A DNA stretch of 64,000 bases from Hydrogenovibrio halophilus DSM 15072 (GCF_000384235.1 NZ_KB913033.1:2115164-2179163); one strand, 5' to 3'. Positions 26,819 to 37,164 are shown, counted from the stretch's first letter. Program-made: numbers and translations. The notes: a model not told the origin generated them from the sequence alone.

Positions 26819-27500
26819 TCGAATTCTGGAAGCCCACGGACTGAGCAAAACCTATCAGGACGGGGAGCACCGCACCACCGTACTGCAACCGCTGGATTTT
26901 TATCTGCAGCCCCGGGAAAAGGTCGCCATTGTCGGTGCATCCGGTTCGGGCAAAAGCACCCTGTTGCATTTGCTGGCCGGTCTGGATGCGCCGACAGAAG
27001 GGGAGATTGCTTTGATGGGCCAGCCGTTTTCGGCCAGGAGCGAAGCCCGCCGGGGCCGCATGCGCAATCAGTACATGGGGTTTGTGTATCAGTTTCATTT
27101 TCTGCTACCGGAACTCACCGCACTGGAAAACGTGATGCTGCCGCTGCGCATTCGTCGTACCGACACCGCCAAAAGTCGTCAAAAGGCGTTGACGCTGCTG
27201 GATCAGGTGGGGTTGGCGCATCGAAGCGCGCACAAACCTTCCGAACTGTCTGGCGGCGAACGTCAGAGAGTGGCGATTGCACGGGCCTTGATCACCGAAC
27301 CGGCCTGCATTCTGGCGGACGAACCCACCGGCAATCTGGACGACACCTCGGCGGCACAGATATTCGATTTGATGCTTTCCCTGAATGCGTCGCATCAGAC
27401 CGCTCTGGTGACCGTCACCCACGATTTATCCCTGGCCACACGCATGGATCGGATTTACCGATTGCACGACGGCCACATCACCTTATCTGAGTCGGAGTAA
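26811..27500 (+). CDS. lolD: lipoprotein-releasing ATPase LolD
   Basis: 229 residues. Walker A GASGSGKSTLLHLLAG (about 44), Q loop YQFHFLLPELTALENV, ABC signature LSGGERQRVAIARAL (about 145), Walker B ACILADEPTGNLDD and switch His in VTVTHD. It powers the LolC/E permease. Its ATG overlaps the lolC stop; the next gene starts one base after its TAA. Confidence 0.95.
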   Translation: MTDRILEAHGLSKTYQDGEHRTTVLQPLDFYLQPREKVAIVGASGSGKSTLLHLLAGLDAPTEGEIALMGQPFSARSEARRGRMRNQYMGFVYQFHFLLPELTALENVMLPLRIRRTDTAKSRQKALTLLDQVGLAHRSAHKPSELSGGERQRVAIARALITEPACILADEPTGNLDDTSAAQIFDLMLSLNASHQTALVTVTHDLSLATRMDRIYRLHDGHITLSESE

Positions 27501-27501
27501 T

Positions 27502-29460
27502 ATGCTGCAACTGACGGACGTCTCCCTTCGGGTCGGACCGGAACCACTGATTGAAAATGCGTCTCTGACGGTGCATCCCGGTCAGAAAATCGGCTTGATC
27601 GGGGCCAACGGCAGCGGCAAATCCACTTTGTTCAAAGCGATTTCCGGCCAGCATTCGCTGGACGCGGGTGAGATCACCCAGCCGCCGGGCTGGCAAATGG
27701 GGCAGGTGGAGCAGGAATTGCCGCCCACCGACGAACCCATGCTGGATTTTGTGATGCGCGGGGACGCGCTCTATGCCGAGGCGTCGGATCAGATTGCCGA
27801 GGCGCAATCCCGTTCGGATGACGATGCGCTGGCCCAGGCCTGGGACCGGATGGACCAGATCGATGGCTACCGGGTCGAACCCCAGGCCAAACAGATGCTG
27901 ATGGGGTTGGGATTCACAACCGATGATCTGGCTCGCCCGGTCCGAAACTTCTCCGGGGGCTGGCAGGTGCGCCTGAAACTGGCACGCGCCTTGATGCAGC
28001 GATCGGATCTGCTGTTGCTGGATGAGCCCACCAACCATCTGGACATTGAGGCCGTTGCCTGGCTGATTCCGTGGTTGCAGGGATTTTCCGGTGCTTTGCT
28101 GGTGATTTCGCACGATCGGCATTTTCTGGACGAGGTGGTTGAAGGGATTGCGCATCTGCAAAACCGGCGTTTGTATTATTACCGGGGCAACTTTGCCGCC
28201 TTTGAGCGGCAGCGACACGAACAGTTGATGCAGCAACAGGCGTTGCACGAAAAACAAAAGCAGCAGATGCAACATTTGCAGGGCTTTATTGACCGCTTTC
28301 GGGCCCAGGCGACCAAGGCCAAACAGGCACAAAGCCGGATCAAAGCCCTGGAGCGGATGGAAACGGTGGCGGCGGTTCAGGCCAGCAACCCGTTCCGATT
28401 TGAATTTTTTGCGCCGGCTCAGTTGCCGGACCCAATGTTGACCGTGTCGGAATTGCGGTTTGCCTATCAGGCTTCCGAGCCGCCCATTATTGACGGCGTC
28501 GATTTGACCTTGCGTGCCGGAGATCGCATTGGGCTGGTCGGGGTCAACGGGTCCGGCAAAAGCACGCTGCTGAAATGTCTGGTCGGCGATCTGATCCCGC
28601 AACAGGGCAAGGTCACCGAAGCCAGAGGCCTGAAAACGGCCTATTTTGCTCAGCATCAGCTGGAGGCGCTGCAGCTGGATCATACGCCGATGGCGCACCT
28701 GCAACAACTCAGGCATGAGGACGGTTCGCGGGTGACCGATCAGGAAGCGCGGAATTTTCTGGGGCAGTTCGGGTTCACCGGCGACAAGGCTCTGGGGCGG
28801 GTCAAAACCTTTTCCGGCGGTGAAAAGGCGCGTCTGTCGCTGGCGTTGATGGTGTTTCAGAAACCCAATCTGCTGATTTTGGACGAACCCACCAACCACT
28901 TGGACATGGAAACCCGGGACGCGTTGGACATGGCGCTGCAGGCGTTTTCCGGGGCCTTGATTCTGGTCACGCACGATCAACATCTGTTAAGCAGTCTGGT
29001 CGATCAGTTCTGGTGGGTGCATCACGGCAAAGTGAAGCCGTTTCACGGCGGTTTGGACGCTTATCTGCAACAACGATTGCAGGCTCTGAAAGCGCCGGCC
29101 GGGTCCGTCAGCGCAGAAGGCAAAAACGAGGGCAAAACCAAAGCCCCTTCGCAATCCAGAAAAGCCGGTCGGCAGCAAGCCGCACAAAAACGTCAGGCCA
29201 TTCAAAAACAACTGGCCCCCATCAAAAAACGTTTGTCCAAGCTGGAAGCCACGTTGCAACAATGTGAGCAGGCACTGGAACAGCTGCATCAGGAGATGGC
29301 CGATCCAGAACTCTATCAGGCCGAAAACAGTGCGCTTCTGCAAACGCAGTTGAAAAAAGAAGCCGAGTGGAAAAGCAAGCAGGAAAAAGCTGAAGAAGAC
29401 TGGCTGTCAGAACAGGACGTGTTTGAGCAGACCAAAGCCGAACTGGAACAGGCCGGTTGA
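27502..29460 (+). CDS. yheS: ABC-F ATPase YheS
   Basis: 652 residues with two ABC cassettes and no membrane part. Walker A sites GANGSGKSTLFKAISG (about 33) and GVNGSGKSTLLKCL (about 350); signatures FSGGWQVRLKLARAL and FSGGEKARLSLAL; Walker B LLLLDEPTNHLD and LLILDEPTNHLD. The linker (about 240-290, FIDRFRAQATKAKQAQSRIK) is the ABC-F P-site tRNA-interaction motif, and a long Gln/Lys/Glu coiled coil closes the protein (about 540-650). The layout matches E. coli YheS rather than Uup. ABC-F proteins act on stalled ribosomes. Starts 1 bp after lolD. Confidence 0.9.
   Translation: MLQLTDVSLRVGPEPLIENASLTVHPGQKIGLIGANGSGKSTLFKAISGQHSLDAGEITQPPGWQMGQVEQELPPTDEPMLDFVMRGDALYAEASDQIAEAQSRSDDDALAQAWDRMDQIDGYRVEPQAKQMLMGLGFTTDDLARPVRNFSGGWQVRLKLARALMQRSDLLLLDEPTNHLDIEAVAWLIPWLQGFSGALLVISHDRHFLDEVVEGIAHLQNRRLYYYRGNFAAFERQRHEQLMQQQALHEKQKQQMQHLQGFIDRFRAQATKAKQAQSRIKALERMETVAAVQASNPFRFEFFAPAQLPDPMLTVSELRFAYQASEPPIIDGVDLTLRAGDRIGLVGVNGSGKSTLLKCLVGDLIPQQGKVTEARGLKTAYFAQHQLEALQLDHTPMAHLQQLRHEDGSRVTDQEARNFLGQFGFTGDKALGRVKTFSGGEKARLSLALMVFQKPNLLILDEPTNHLDMETRDALDMALQAFSGALILVTHDQHLLSSLVDQFWWVHHGKVKPFHGGLDAYLQQRLQALKAPAGSVSAEGKNEGKTKAPSQSRKAGRQQAAQKRQAIQKQLAPIKKRLSKLEATLQQCEQALEQLHQEMADPELYQAENSALLQTQLKKEAEWKSKQEKAEEDWLSEQDVFEQTKAELEQAG
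27834..27843. repeat. palindrome core CCAGGCCTGG within yheS
   Basis: Only the inner 10 bp match (flanks are C and G). Listed as a partial copy; Q-A-W in frame. Confidence 0.4.
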
Positions 29461-29485
29461 GAAAGTGTGAGCAGAGCCAAATTTG

Positions 29486-29497
29486 ACCAGGCCTGGT
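29486..29497. repeat. palindrome copy 7, after yheS
   Basis: 26 bp after the yheS stop; symmetric through TTTG and CAAA. Confidence 0.9.
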
Positions 29498-29534
29498 CAA
29501 AACATGGTCACAAATTGGTCACGAAAGTCTTTGA

Positions 29535-29552
29535 CGCGGCCATTCGGCCGCG
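29535..29552. repeat. GC-rich hairpin between yheS and the DUF2892 gene
   Basis: CGCGGCC-ATTC-GGCCGCG. No T run in either direction, so it is not a classical terminator, but it lies between two convergent genes. Confidence 0.5.
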
Positions 29553-29576
29553 GGAATTTCGATTGACTGAGGCCGA

Positions 29577-29807
29577 TTAACCGATCTGGTTTTCGGCGTT
29601 GCAGCCACGGAAAGCACAGCCGTGCTTCAGGCCCAGCTTGCGCAGAATCAGCACCATCGGACAGAAGCCGGTAAAGCCGGAAATCAGCAGGTTCAGGCCG
29701 ATGAAAGCGGTCAGCAACAACCAAAGCGGCGAGAAGTAATAAGCCAGTACCGCCGACAGCAATACCATGGTTCCAACAATCAACATCATGACTTTTTCAA
29801 TACTCAT
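29577..29807 (-). CDS. DUF2892-type small membrane protein
   Basis: 76 residues from ATG 29807 (AAAGGA 6 bp upstream; the longer frame to 29882 has no site). Two hydrophobic helices (about 5-23 and 26-48, MLIVGTMVLLSAVLAYYF and LLLTAFIGLNLLISGFTGFC), then CPMVLILRKLGLKHGCAF. The 'FTGFCPM...LRKLG' wording is typical of the inner-membrane domain DUF2892, found next to or fused with rhodaneses in sulfur metabolism. No rhodanese is adjacent here. Convergent with yheS. Confidence 0.8.
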   Translation of the reverse strand: MSIEKVMMLIVGTMVLLSAVLAYYFSPLWLLLTAFIGLNLLISGFTGFCPMVLILRKLGLKHGCAFRGCNAENQIG

Positions 29808-29894
29808 AGAACATCCTTTTGCGGTGAGTTTCTGATCAATCCCGACAATCTTAATCAGGCTGGCGAAAATTGCAATCACCACATGGCAAAAATG

Positions 29895-29906
29895 ACCAGG
29901 CCTGGT
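29895..29906. repeat. palindrome copy 8, between DUF2892 gene and tig
   Basis: The only intergenic copy that lies between two divergent genes; flanks AAAATG and GATC. Confidence 0.9.
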
Positions 29907-29934
29907 GATCTTCCTGTCTCTTACCGGCGTTGTC

Positions 29935-29963
29935 TTTTCATTGCGCAGTAAAAACAGTATAAT
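29935..29963 (+). promoter_or_regulatory. candidate tig promoter
   Basis: TTTTCA (29935-29940), 17-bp spacer, TATAAT (29958-29963), leaving a leader of about 135 bases. The -10 is consensus, the -35 weak. Confidence 0.45.
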
Positions 29964-30102
29964 TTGCGGCTAATTTGAATTTTGTCGCAAACCGTTGATC
30001 TTTTGACGCTGTTTCGCGGCCGAGCAGGGGCTGGTCGTCTCGGTATCGGGTTTGGGCAAAGCGAACGAACAACACTTTTTAACCAATTTGAGATGGACGC
30101 CA

Positions 30103-31413
30103 ATGCAAGTATCAGTCGAAAAACCTCAGGAAGGTCTGGAACACACGATGAATGTCACGCTGCCGGCAGAAAGCCTGGACAGCAAAGTGGACAAGAAACT
30201 GGCCCAGATGCGCCGCAATGTGAAAATGGACGGTTTCCGTCCGGGCAAAGTGCCCATGAAAATCGTCAAGCAGCGTTATGGTCAGCAGGTTTTTCAGGAA
30301 ATGATGGGCGAAGCGGTCCAGGAGTCTTTCCAGGAAGCGATTCAGAAGGAGGACCTGAACATTGCCGGTCAGCCCCAGATTGATGAACTGGATCACAAGG
30401 ACGGACAGATTGTCTACACCGCACGCTTTGAAGTGTTTCCGGAAGTGACCCTGCCGGACTTCGCCAAGCTGAAGGTTGAAAAGATCGCGTCCGAAATCAC
30501 CGACAAGGATGTCGATAAGATGATTGACAAACTGCGTGAGCAGCAGGCTGCCTGGAAACCCGCCAACGGCAACAAAAAGGCGCGTGAAGGCGATCAGGTC
30601 ATCATGGATTTCGTCGGCAAAAAAGATGGCGAACCGTTTGAAGGCGGTTCCGCCGAAGACGTGCCGCTGGAGCTGGGTTCCGGTCGAATGATCCCCGGTT
30701 TTGAGGACGGCATTGTCGGCATGAAAAAGGGCGAAGAAAAAACCATTGAAGTGACCTTTCCCGACGATTACCAGTCCGAAGAATTGAAAGGCCAGACCGT
30801 CACCTTTGACATCACCGTGCATTCGGTGCAGACCAAACAAATGCCGGAAGTGGACGAAGAGTTTGTTAAGTCATTCGGTGTGGAAGAAGGCACCGAAGAA
30901 GCGCTACGCAAAGAAATCCGTGACAACATGGAAAAAGAATTGCAGCGCACGGTGGACAACAAAAACCGCAGCGCGGTGATGGACGCGCTGGCCGAAGCGG
31001 TCGACCTGACCGTGCCGCAATCGCTGATCGATCAGGAAGCACAGAGCCTGATGCAGCAGCAGATGCAGCAGTTTCAGCAGCAAGGCCTCAAGCCGGAAGA
31101 TCTGGGCATGACGCCAGAAACGTTTAAGCCAGACGCCGAAAAACGCGTCAAAATCGGCCTGGTTCTGGGCGATGTGATCAAAGAGCACAAGCTGCAGGCC
31201 AGCGACGAAGACCGTCGTGCCTACATCGAAGAACAGGCCGCGTCGTACGAAGACCCACAGGAAGTGATTGGCTGGTACGCCAAGAACCCGAACGCGCAGA
31301 AAGAAGTGGACGCGATTCTGGTGGAAAAACAGATCATGCAGATGGTGCTTGATCAGGCCAAGGCCAAAGAAGTGAAAAAGAGCTTTGACGAGGTCGTGGC
31401 ACCGGGCGCCTAA
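30103..31413 (+). CDS. tig: trigger factor
   Basis: 436 residues from ATG 30103. Ribosome-docking domain with GFRPGKVP (about 42-49), FKBP-type peptidyl-prolyl isomerase domain (about 160-245; GDQVIMDFVGKKDGEPFEGG) and the helical C-terminal chaperone domain (about 250-436). It binds near ribosomal protein L23 at the exit tunnel and shields nascent chains. First gene of the tig-clpP-clpX-lon-hupB block, a standard gammaproteobacterial order. Followed by its own terminator. Confidence 0.97.
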   Translation: MQVSVEKPQEGLEHTMNVTLPAESLDSKVDKKLAQMRRNVKMDGFRPGKVPMKIVKQRYGQQVFQEMMGEAVQESFQEAIQKEDLNIAGQPQIDELDHKDGQIVYTARFEVFPEVTLPDFAKLKVEKIASEITDKDVDKMIDKLREQQAAWKPANGNKKAREGDQVIMDFVGKKDGEPFEGGSAEDVPLELGSGRMIPGFEDGIVGMKKGEEKTIEVTFPDDYQSEELKGQTVTFDITVHSVQTKQMPEVDEEFVKSFGVEEGTEEALRKEIRDNMEKELQRTVDNKNRSAVMDALAEAVDLTVPQSLIDQEAQSLMQQQMQQFQQQGLKPEDLGMTPETFKPDAEKRVKIGLVLGDVIKEHKLQASDEDRRAYIEEQAASYEDPQEVIGWYAKNPNAQKEVDAILVEKQIMQMVLDQAKAKEVKKSFDEVVAPGA

Positions 31414-31446
31414 ACCCGTTCTCACGCTGCGCTGAAAGCGAAAGCC

Positions 31447-31488
31447 AATCCGCGTAATGGTCTGGTACTGTTGCGCGGATTTTTTTTG
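31447..31488 (+). terminator. tig terminator
   Basis: AATCCGCG (31447-31454) pairs with CGCGGATT (31474-31481), followed by eight T. Confidence 0.9.
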
Positions 31489-31598
31489 CCGCATTTATTT
31501 TTGTGCGGATAGCCGCTAAGATAAGCGCAAGACAGCGCGAATGCTGCAAACCGATTTTAATTTCGATTTAATGTCACAACACGCAAAGGAACCGATAC

Positions 31599-32201
31599 AT
31601 GTCATCCATGCCGATTCAAGATGCCCTGATCCCAATGGTGATCGAACAGACCAGCCGTGGCGAACGCTCGTTCGACATCTATTCCCGTCTTTTGAAAGAA
31701 CGGGTGATTTTTCTGGTGGGACAGGTGGAAGATCAGATGGCCAATCTGATCGTGGCACAGTTGTTGTTCCTGGAATCGGAAAACCCGGACAAGGACATCC
31801 ACCTTTACATTAATTCGCCTGGGGGCAGTGTTTCTGCGGGCATGGCCATTTATGACACCATGCGTTTTATCAAGCCGGATGTCAGCACCATGTGCATTGG
31901 CCAGGCGGCCAGCATGGGCTCGTTTTTGCTGTCGGCCGGAGCCAAAGACAAGCGCTTTTCCCTGCCCAATTCCCGCATCATGATTCACCAGCCTCTGGGC
32001 GGGTTTCAGGGGCAGGCTTCGGACATTGAGATTCATGCCAAGGAAATCATTCAGGTCAAAAGCCGCTTGAACAAGGCTCTGGCCGAACACACCGGCCAGC
32101 CACTGGACGTGATTGAGCGCGACACGGACCGAGACAACTTTATGAACGCCGAAGAAGCCTGCGAATATGGTCTGGTGGACAAGGTGATCACCCAGCGCTG
32201 A
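31599..32201 (+). CDS. clpP: ClpP protease subunit
   Basis: 200 residues. Catalytic Ser in [11 protein letters not shown], His in [11 protein letters not shown] and Asp in [10 protein letters not shown]. Oxyanion-region glycines in NSPGGSV. Fourteen subunits form the chamber fed by ClpX, or by ClpA. The first residues ([20 protein letters not shown]) are a short propeptide in the family, probably self-cleaved. AAGGAA lies before the ATG. clpX follows after 151 bp. Confidence 0.97.
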   Translation: MSSMPIQDALIPMVIEQTSRGERSFDIYSRLLKERVIFLVGQVEDQMANLIVAQLLFLESENPDKDIHLYINSPGGSVSAGMAIYDTMRFIKPDVSTMCIGQAASMGSFLLSAGAKDKRFSLPNSRIMIHQPLGGFQGQASDIEIHAKEIIQVKSRLNKALAEHTGQPLDVIERDTDRDNFMNAEEACEYGLVDKVITQR

Positions 32202-32352
32202 GGTTGAATTCGGCCAAAAACCCCCCAATATTACAGAAGAAGCAGTCTGGTGCGAGTGTGAAAAGCCGGTTGAAAAATGAGGCACGTTTTATTGTTTTCA
32301 ACCGTTTCAGCGCCAAAGCACCGGACTCCAAGAATTGAAAAAGGCAGTCTGA

Positions 32353-33612
32353 ATGAGTGGAAAAACCCTGTATTGTTCCTTTTGCGGCAAAGCCCAGGAC
32401 GAAGTCAAAAAACTGATCGCCGGTCCTTCCGTCTATATCTGCGACGAGTGTGTTGAATTGTGCAACGACATTCTCCAGGAAGAGTTCGGTGAAGAAGCCG
32501 ACGCCTCCGGTCTGGGATTTGAACTGACCGACCTGCCCACGCCGCAGGAAATCAGTCACATTCTCGGCGATTATGTGATCGGCCAGAATCAGGCGAAAAA
32601 AGTGCTGTCGGTGGCCGTTTACAATCACTATCGTCGATTACAGCAGGGCCACAAAAAAGACGATGTGGAACTGGATAAAAGCAACATTCTGCTGATCGGT
32701 CCGACCGGTTCCGGCAAAACCCTGCTGGCCCAGACATTGGCCCGACTGCTGGATGTGCCTTTTGCTATTGCCGATGCCACCACCTTGACCGAAGCCGGTT
32801 ATGTGGGCGAAGACGTGGAAAGCATCTTGCTGAAGCTGTTGCAGCGTTGCGACAATGACCCGGAAAAGGCCGAGCGCGGGATCATCTACATCGATGAAAT
32901 CGATAAAATCACTCGGAAATCGGAAAACCCTTCGATCACACGGGACGTGTCGGGCGAAGGGGTTCAGCAGGCTCTGCTCAAACTGATCGAAGGCACTGTG
33001 GCCAGCATTCCGCCACAGGGCGGTCGCAAGCACCCGAATCAGGACATGATTCAAGTCGATACGTCCAAGATTCTGTTTATTGTGGGCGGGGCTTTTGAAG
33101 GCCTGCAGAAAATCATTGAACAGCGCACGGAAAAAAATGCCGGGATTGGCTTTTCCGCCGAGGTGAAAACCAAAGAGCAGAAAAGCAAGCCATCCGAGGC
33201 ACTGCGCCAGATCGAACCGGAAGACTTGAACAAGTTCGGTCTGATCCCGGAATTTGTCGGGCGTCTGCCTGTGGTGGCGTCTCTGGAAGAACTGGATGAA
33301 AAAGCGCTGATCGAAATTTTGACCCAACCCAAAAACGCGCTGATCAAACAGTACGAAAAAATGTTTGAACTGGAAGGGGTGGAATTGCAGTTCCGTAAGG
33401 ACGCCCTGACTGAAATTGCCAAGTTGGCGATTGAACGCAAAACCGGTGCCCGAGGCCTGCGCTCCATTTTGGAGAAAACCTTGCTAGACACCATGTACGA
33501 ATTGCCCAGCCTGCAGAACCTGGAAAAGGTGGTGGTCAACAAAGGGGTGATTCAAGGTAAGAAAAAACCGGTATTGATGTATGCCGAATCCGCCAAAAAG
33601 GCTTCCAGTTAA
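32353..33612 (+). CDS. clpX: ClpX unfoldase
   Basis: 419 residues. N-terminal zinc-binding domain with CSFCGK (about 9-12) and CDECVELC (about 34-41). AAA+ module: Walker A GPTGSGKT (about 117-124), pore loop GYVG (about 150), Walker [11 protein letters not shown] (about 178-187), sensor-2 GARGLRSI near 365. It unfolds tagged substrates and feeds ClpP. Start has a weak upstream AAAGG. lon starts 18 bp after its stop. Confidence 0.97.
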   Translation: MSGKTLYCSFCGKAQDEVKKLIAGPSVYICDECVELCNDILQEEFGEEADASGLGFELTDLPTPQEISHILGDYVIGQNQAKKVLSVAVYNHYRRLQQGHKKDDVELDKSNILLIGPTGSGKTLLAQTLARLLDVPFAIADATTLTEAGYVGEDVESILLKLLQRCDNDPEKAERGIIYIDEIDKITRKSENPSITRDVSGEGVQQALLKLIEGTVASIPPQGGRKHPNQDMIQVDTSKILFIVGGAFEGLQKIIEQRTEKNAGIGFSAEVKTKEQKSKPSEALRQIEPEDLNKFGLIPEFVGRLPVVASLEELDEKALIEILTQPKNALIKQYEKMFELEGVELQFRKDALTEIAKLAIERKTGARGLRSILEKTLLDTMYELPSLQNLEKVVVNKGVIQGKKKPVLMYAESAKKASS

Positions 33613-33630
33613 AATCAAAGCGAGACCTTC

Positions 33631-36120
33631 ATGGACATAGAACAGATCGATTACAAAAACAATGTGTTTGTGCTGGCATTGAGAGACGTGGTGGTGTTTC
33701 CCGGCATGGTTGTGCCACTGTTTGTGGGCCGGGAAAAATCCATGAATGCGTTGAACGCAGCCATGAAGGCCGACAAACAGATTTTTCTGGTGACCCAGAA
33801 AGACGCAGGGGAATCGACCCCCGAACTGCAGAACCTTTACCAGACCGGGGTGATGGCCAACATCCTGCAGTTGCTGAAATTGCCCGATGGCACCATCAAA
33901 GTGCTGGTGGAGGGCATCAAGCGTTTCAAACTGCTGGGGTTGGAAGACAGCGGCGATTTCCTGACTGGCGAAGTCTCTGAGGTGGTTTCCGACGAAACCC
34001 TTGATCATGAAGTCGAGGCGCTGGTGCGCACCATTCAGACGCGGTTTGAAGAATACGCCGGGCTGAAACGGAAGATTCCGAGTGAGGTCAAAAAAACGGT
34101 TCAGAAAACCACCGATCCCAACCGTCTGGTGGACACCATTTCAGCGCACCTGAAACTGGGCATTGAAGAAAAGCAGGGGCTGCTGGAAATTCTATCGGTT
34201 CAGGCCCGGTTGGAGCACATTCTGTCCACGCTGGAAGTGGAAATCGACCTGCTGGAATCGGAAAACCGCATCAATCAGCGCGTCAAAAAGAAGATGGATC
34301 AGACCCAGCGCAATTTTTACCTGAACACCAAATTACAGGCGATTCACGAAGAATTGGGCGACGAATCCGAAGACGGCAAGACCGAAATGGCGCGCCTGCA
34401 GGAAAAAGTCGAACAGTCTGATATGAGTCAGGGGGCCCGGGATGCGGCCAAGGAAGAGCTGCGCAAACTCAAGATGATGCAGCCGCAGTCGCCGGAAGCC
34501 AATATTATCCGCACCTACATTGACTGGTTGCTGGCCTTGCCGTGGAAAAAGCGTTCACGGATTTCCAAGGATCTGACCAAAGCCGAAGCCCTGCTGGATC
34601 AGGAACATTACGGGCTGGAAAAGGTCAAGGAACGGATCGTCGAGTATCTGGCTGTGCAAAAACGGGTCAATAAAATCAAGGGGCCGATTTTGTGTCTGGT
34701 GGGACCGCCGGGCGTGGGCAAAACCTCGCTGGCGCGTTCCATTGCCGGAGCCACCCGGCGCAAGTTTGTGCGCATGTCTCTGGGCGGCGTCCGGGATGAA
34801 GCTGAAATTCGCGGGCACCGCAAAACCTATCTCGGGGCCATGCCCGGACGTATTATCCAGAAAATGAAAAATGCGGGCACTCGCAACCCGTTGTTTTTGC
34901 TGGATGAAATCGACAAGATGGGGCGTGATCACCGCGGTGACCCCGCCAGTGCCTTGCTGGAAGTCCTGGACCCGGAACAGAACGGTCGCTTCAATGATCA
35001 TTATCTGGAGGTGGATTACGACCTGTCGGATGTGATGTTTGTGGCCACCTCCAATTCCATGGACATTCCCGAACCCCTGTTGGATCGGATGGAAATCATC
35101 AATCTGTCCGGTTACACCGAAAATGAAAAAGCCCACATTGCCCGGGAGCACTTGCTGCCCAAGGCGATGAAAGACCATGGCGTCAAAGACGGCGAATTGT
35201 CGGTCACAGACGGCGCCATCAACGAAATCATCCGAAAATACACCCGCGAAGCCGGGGTGCGTCTGTTGGATCAGCAGTTGGCCAAAATCTGCCGAAAGGC
35301 CATCACCCGGCTGGTGACAGACAAGGCGCAGGCGCCGATTTCTGGGGATGTGGAAGCGCTCAACGATTATCTGGGGATTCCCAAATACCGCATCGGACTG
35401 GCCGATGAGCAAAACCGCATCGGTCAGGTCGCCGGTCTGGCCTGGACGCGTGTGGGCGGTGACCTGTTACGCATCGAAGCCACAGCGATGCCGGGCAAAG
35501 GCACCCACACCTCCACCGGGCAGTTGGGCAGCGTGATGGAGGAGTCCACCAAAACGGCCATGAGCGTGATTCGCAGCCGCTACAAGGAACTGGGGCTGGA
35601 CCCCGACTTTTATGAAAAACAGGACGTGCATCTGCACTTTCCGGAAGGGGCGACCAAAAAAGACGGGCCCAGTGCGGGAATTGCCATCTGCACCGCCATT
35701 GCTTCGGTGTTGACTCACATTCCGGTACGCCGCGATGTGGCCATGACCGGTGAAATCACGCTGCGAGGCGAAGTATTGCCCATTGGCGGTCTGAAAGAAA
35801 AATTGCTGGCAGCCGGTCGCGGTGGCATCAAAACGGTGCTGATCCCTTACGAGAACGTCCGTGACTTGAGCGAGATTTCGGAGGAGGTCAAAGCCGGTTT
35901 GGACATTCACCCGGTGCAGTGGATTGACGAAGTGTTTGCGATTGCGCTGGCGGATCTGCCGGAGGCATTCAGTGCTTATGCAGAAGCCGAAAATCCGGCT
36001 TTGCACGATCTCAGAGGGCTTTCTCTGGAAGGCCGTCTGCACGAAGCCGATGTCGGGTCCGCCGTCGCCAACCGCGATTTGAGCAAGGTTTCAGGCAAAA
36101 AAGAGCGCAAACACCACTGA
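33631..36120 (+). CDS. lon: Lon protease
   Basis: 829 residues. N-terminal substrate domain (about 10-205), a coiled-coil middle with the usual [20 protein letters not shown]+ ATPase with [16 protein letters not shown] (about 357) and [11 protein letters not shown] (about 424), and a C-terminal Ser-Lys protease: Ser in [10 protein letters not shown] (about 680), Lys in [10 protein letters not shown] (about 723). It degrades misfolded and regulatory proteins. The C-terminal tail runs about 40 residues past the conserved end and is hydrophilic ([14 protein letters not shown]), longer than E. coli Lon (784). Confidence 0.97.
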   Translation: MDIEQIDYKNNVFVLALRDVVVFPGMVVPLFVGREKSMNALNAAMKADKQIFLVTQKDAGESTPELQNLYQTGVMANILQLLKLPDGTIKVLVEGIKRFKLLGLEDSGDFLTGEVSEVVSDETLDHEVEALVRTIQTRFEEYAGLKRKIPSEVKKTVQKTTDPNRLVDTISAHLKLGIEEKQGLLEILSVQARLEHILSTLEVEIDLLESENRINQRVKKKMDQTQRNFYLNTKLQAIHEELGDESEDGKTEMARLQEKVEQSDMSQGARDAAKEELRKLKMMQPQSPEANIIRTYIDWLLALPWKKRSRISKDLTKAEALLDQEHYGLEKVKERIVEYLAVQKRVNKIKGPILCLVGPPGVGKTSLARSIAGATRRKFVRMSLGGVRDEAEIRGHRKTYLGAMPGRIIQKMKNAGTRNPLFLLDEIDKMGRDHRGDPASALLEVLDPEQNGRFNDHYLEVDYDLSDVMFVATSNSMDIPEPLLDRMEIINLSGYTENEKAHIAREHLLPKAMKDHGVKDGELSVTDGAINEIIRKYTREAGVRLLDQQLAKICRKAITRLVTDKAQAPISGDVEALNDYLGIPKYRIGLADEQNRIGQVAGLAWTRVGGDLLRIEATAMPGKGTHTSTGQLGSVMEESTKTAMSVIRSRYKELGLDPDFYEKQDVHLHFPEGATKKDGPSAGIAICTAIASVLTHIPVRRDVAMTGEITLRGEVLPIGGLKEKLLAAGRGGIKTVLIPYENVRDLSEISEEVKAGLDIHPVQWIDEVFAIALADLPEAFSAYAEAENPALHDLRGLSLEGRLHEADVGSAVANRDLSKVSGKKERKHH

Positions 36121-36146
36121 AAACAGCGGTTTTCGTGCATTGGCGC

Positions 36147-36176
36147 TTGACAGTAAATGTTTAACGCTGATATAAC
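36147..36176 (+). promoter_or_regulatory. hupB: hupB promoter
   Basis: TTGACA (consensus -35, 36147-36152), 18-bp spacer, TATAAC (36171-36176). It lies 62 bp before the hupB start. Confidence 0.75.
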
Positions 36177-36237
36177 TACCTTCAAGCCTGATCGAGGGTG
36201 GACAGAATACTTAAAAACTTATGGAGAAACTTGAATC

Positions 36238-36510
36238 ATGAATAAGACTGAACTAGTGAGTGCCATTGCAGACGAAGCCGGTTTGACCAAAGCAGATGCC
36301 GCCAAAGCCCTGGATGCCACCGTAAACAATGTCACCAAGGCGTTGACTTCTGGCGATTCGGTTGCGATTATCGGGTTTGGTACCTTTAAAGTGGGCGAAC
36401 GTTCTGCGCGCACAGGCCGCAACCCTCAGACTGGTGCGGAAATGAAAATCCCAGCTGCCAAAGTACCAAAATTCACCCCTGGTAAGGCTTTGAAAGAAGC
36501 CGTTAACTGA
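36238..36510 (+). CDS. hupB: nucleoid protein HU, beta type
   Basis: 90 residues, exactly HU length. Starts [20 protein letters not shown]; the flexible DNA-binding arm carries [22 protein letters not shown] with the minor-groove Pro. HU compacts and bends DNA without sequence preference. GGAGAA lies 7 bp before the ATG, with its own strong promoter. Standard neighbour of lon. Confidence 0.96.
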   Translation: MNKTELVSAIADEAGLTKADAAKALDATVNNVTKALTSGDSVAIIGFGTFKVGERSARTGRNPQTGAEMKIPAAKVPKFTPGKALKEAVN

Positions 36511-36552
36511 TCCGAATTTCCGTTGTATCGGAGCGTTCCGTTCACAGCGAGC

Positions 36553-36601
36553 ACCCGTCTGAAATGGCTTGTCAAATGCGGTCATATCGACGGGTTTTTT
36601 T
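36553..36601 (+). terminator. hupB: hupB terminator
   Basis: ACCCGTC (36553-36559) pairs with GACGGGT (36589-36595), followed by seven T; the loop is long. Confidence 0.65.
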
Positions 36602-36682
36602 ATGGGCGCTTTCCTCGCTCAAAGCCCCGTTTTCTTGCCTTTTCAGGCAGTCAAAAAAATGTAAAAAAAGCCGCAAAAGGGT

Positions 36683-36710
36683 TTGACAACCGGGGCTGGA
36701 ACCTTATAAT
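36683..36710 (+). promoter_or_regulatory. promoter of the tRNA-Val/Asp operon
   Basis: TTGACA, 16-bp spacer, TATAAT: both boxes are consensus. The discriminator reads ACGCCC, GC-rich, a mark of promoters shut down by ppGpp. Confidence 0.85.
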
Positions 36711-36800
36711 ACGCCCATCTGTTGAGCGAGGCATTCAAAAGATTCCAAGCGAGACACGAGCGCTTTTCGGTACTCGGAAAAGCATGCGATTTGACAGAAT

Positions 36801-36876
36801 GGGTGATTAGCTCAGTTGGGAGAGCATCGCCCTTACAAGGCGAGGGTCGCTGGTTCGAGCCCAGCATCACCCACCA
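36801..36876 (+). tRNA. tRNA-Val (UAC), copy 1
   Basis: 76 nt with CCA. Acceptor strands GGGTGAT and ATCACCC; anticodon loop CTTACAA (TAC). Identical to the copy at 36998. Confidence 0.96.
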
Positions 36877-36895
36877 TTCTTTTGAATTGCAATAC

Positions 36896-36972
36896 GGAGT
36901 GGTAGTTCAGTTGGTTAGAATACCTGCCTGTCACGCAGGGGGTCGCGGGTTCGAGTCCCGTCCACTCCGCCA
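36896..36972 (+). tRNA. tRNA-Asp (GUC), copy 1
   Basis: 77 nt with CCA. Acceptor strands GGAGTGG and CCACTCC; anticodon loop CTGTCAC (GTC). Identical to the copy at 37088. Confidence 0.96.
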
Positions 36973-36997
36973 TTTTATTTCGGATGTTGATTCATTC

Positions 36998-37073
36998 GGG
37001 TGATTAGCTCAGTTGGGAGAGCATCGCCCTTACAAGGCGAGGGTCGCTGGTTCGAGCCCAGCATCACCCACCA
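36998..37073 (+). tRNA. tRNA-Val (UAC), copy 2
   Basis: 76 nt with CCA, identical to the copy at 36801. The spacers on either side differ from those of the first pair. Confidence 0.96.
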
Positions 37074-37087
37074 TACAGTTTCTCTAC

Positions 37088-37164
37088 GGAGTGGTAGTTC
37101 AGTTGGTTAGAATACCTGCCTGTCACGCAGGGGGTCGCGGGTTCGAGTCCCGTCCACTCCGCCA
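37088..37164 (+). tRNA. tRNA-Asp (GUC), copy 2
   Basis: 77 nt with CCA, identical to the copy at 36896. Followed by a T-rich tract (37167-37205) but no clear hairpin. Confidence 0.96.
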
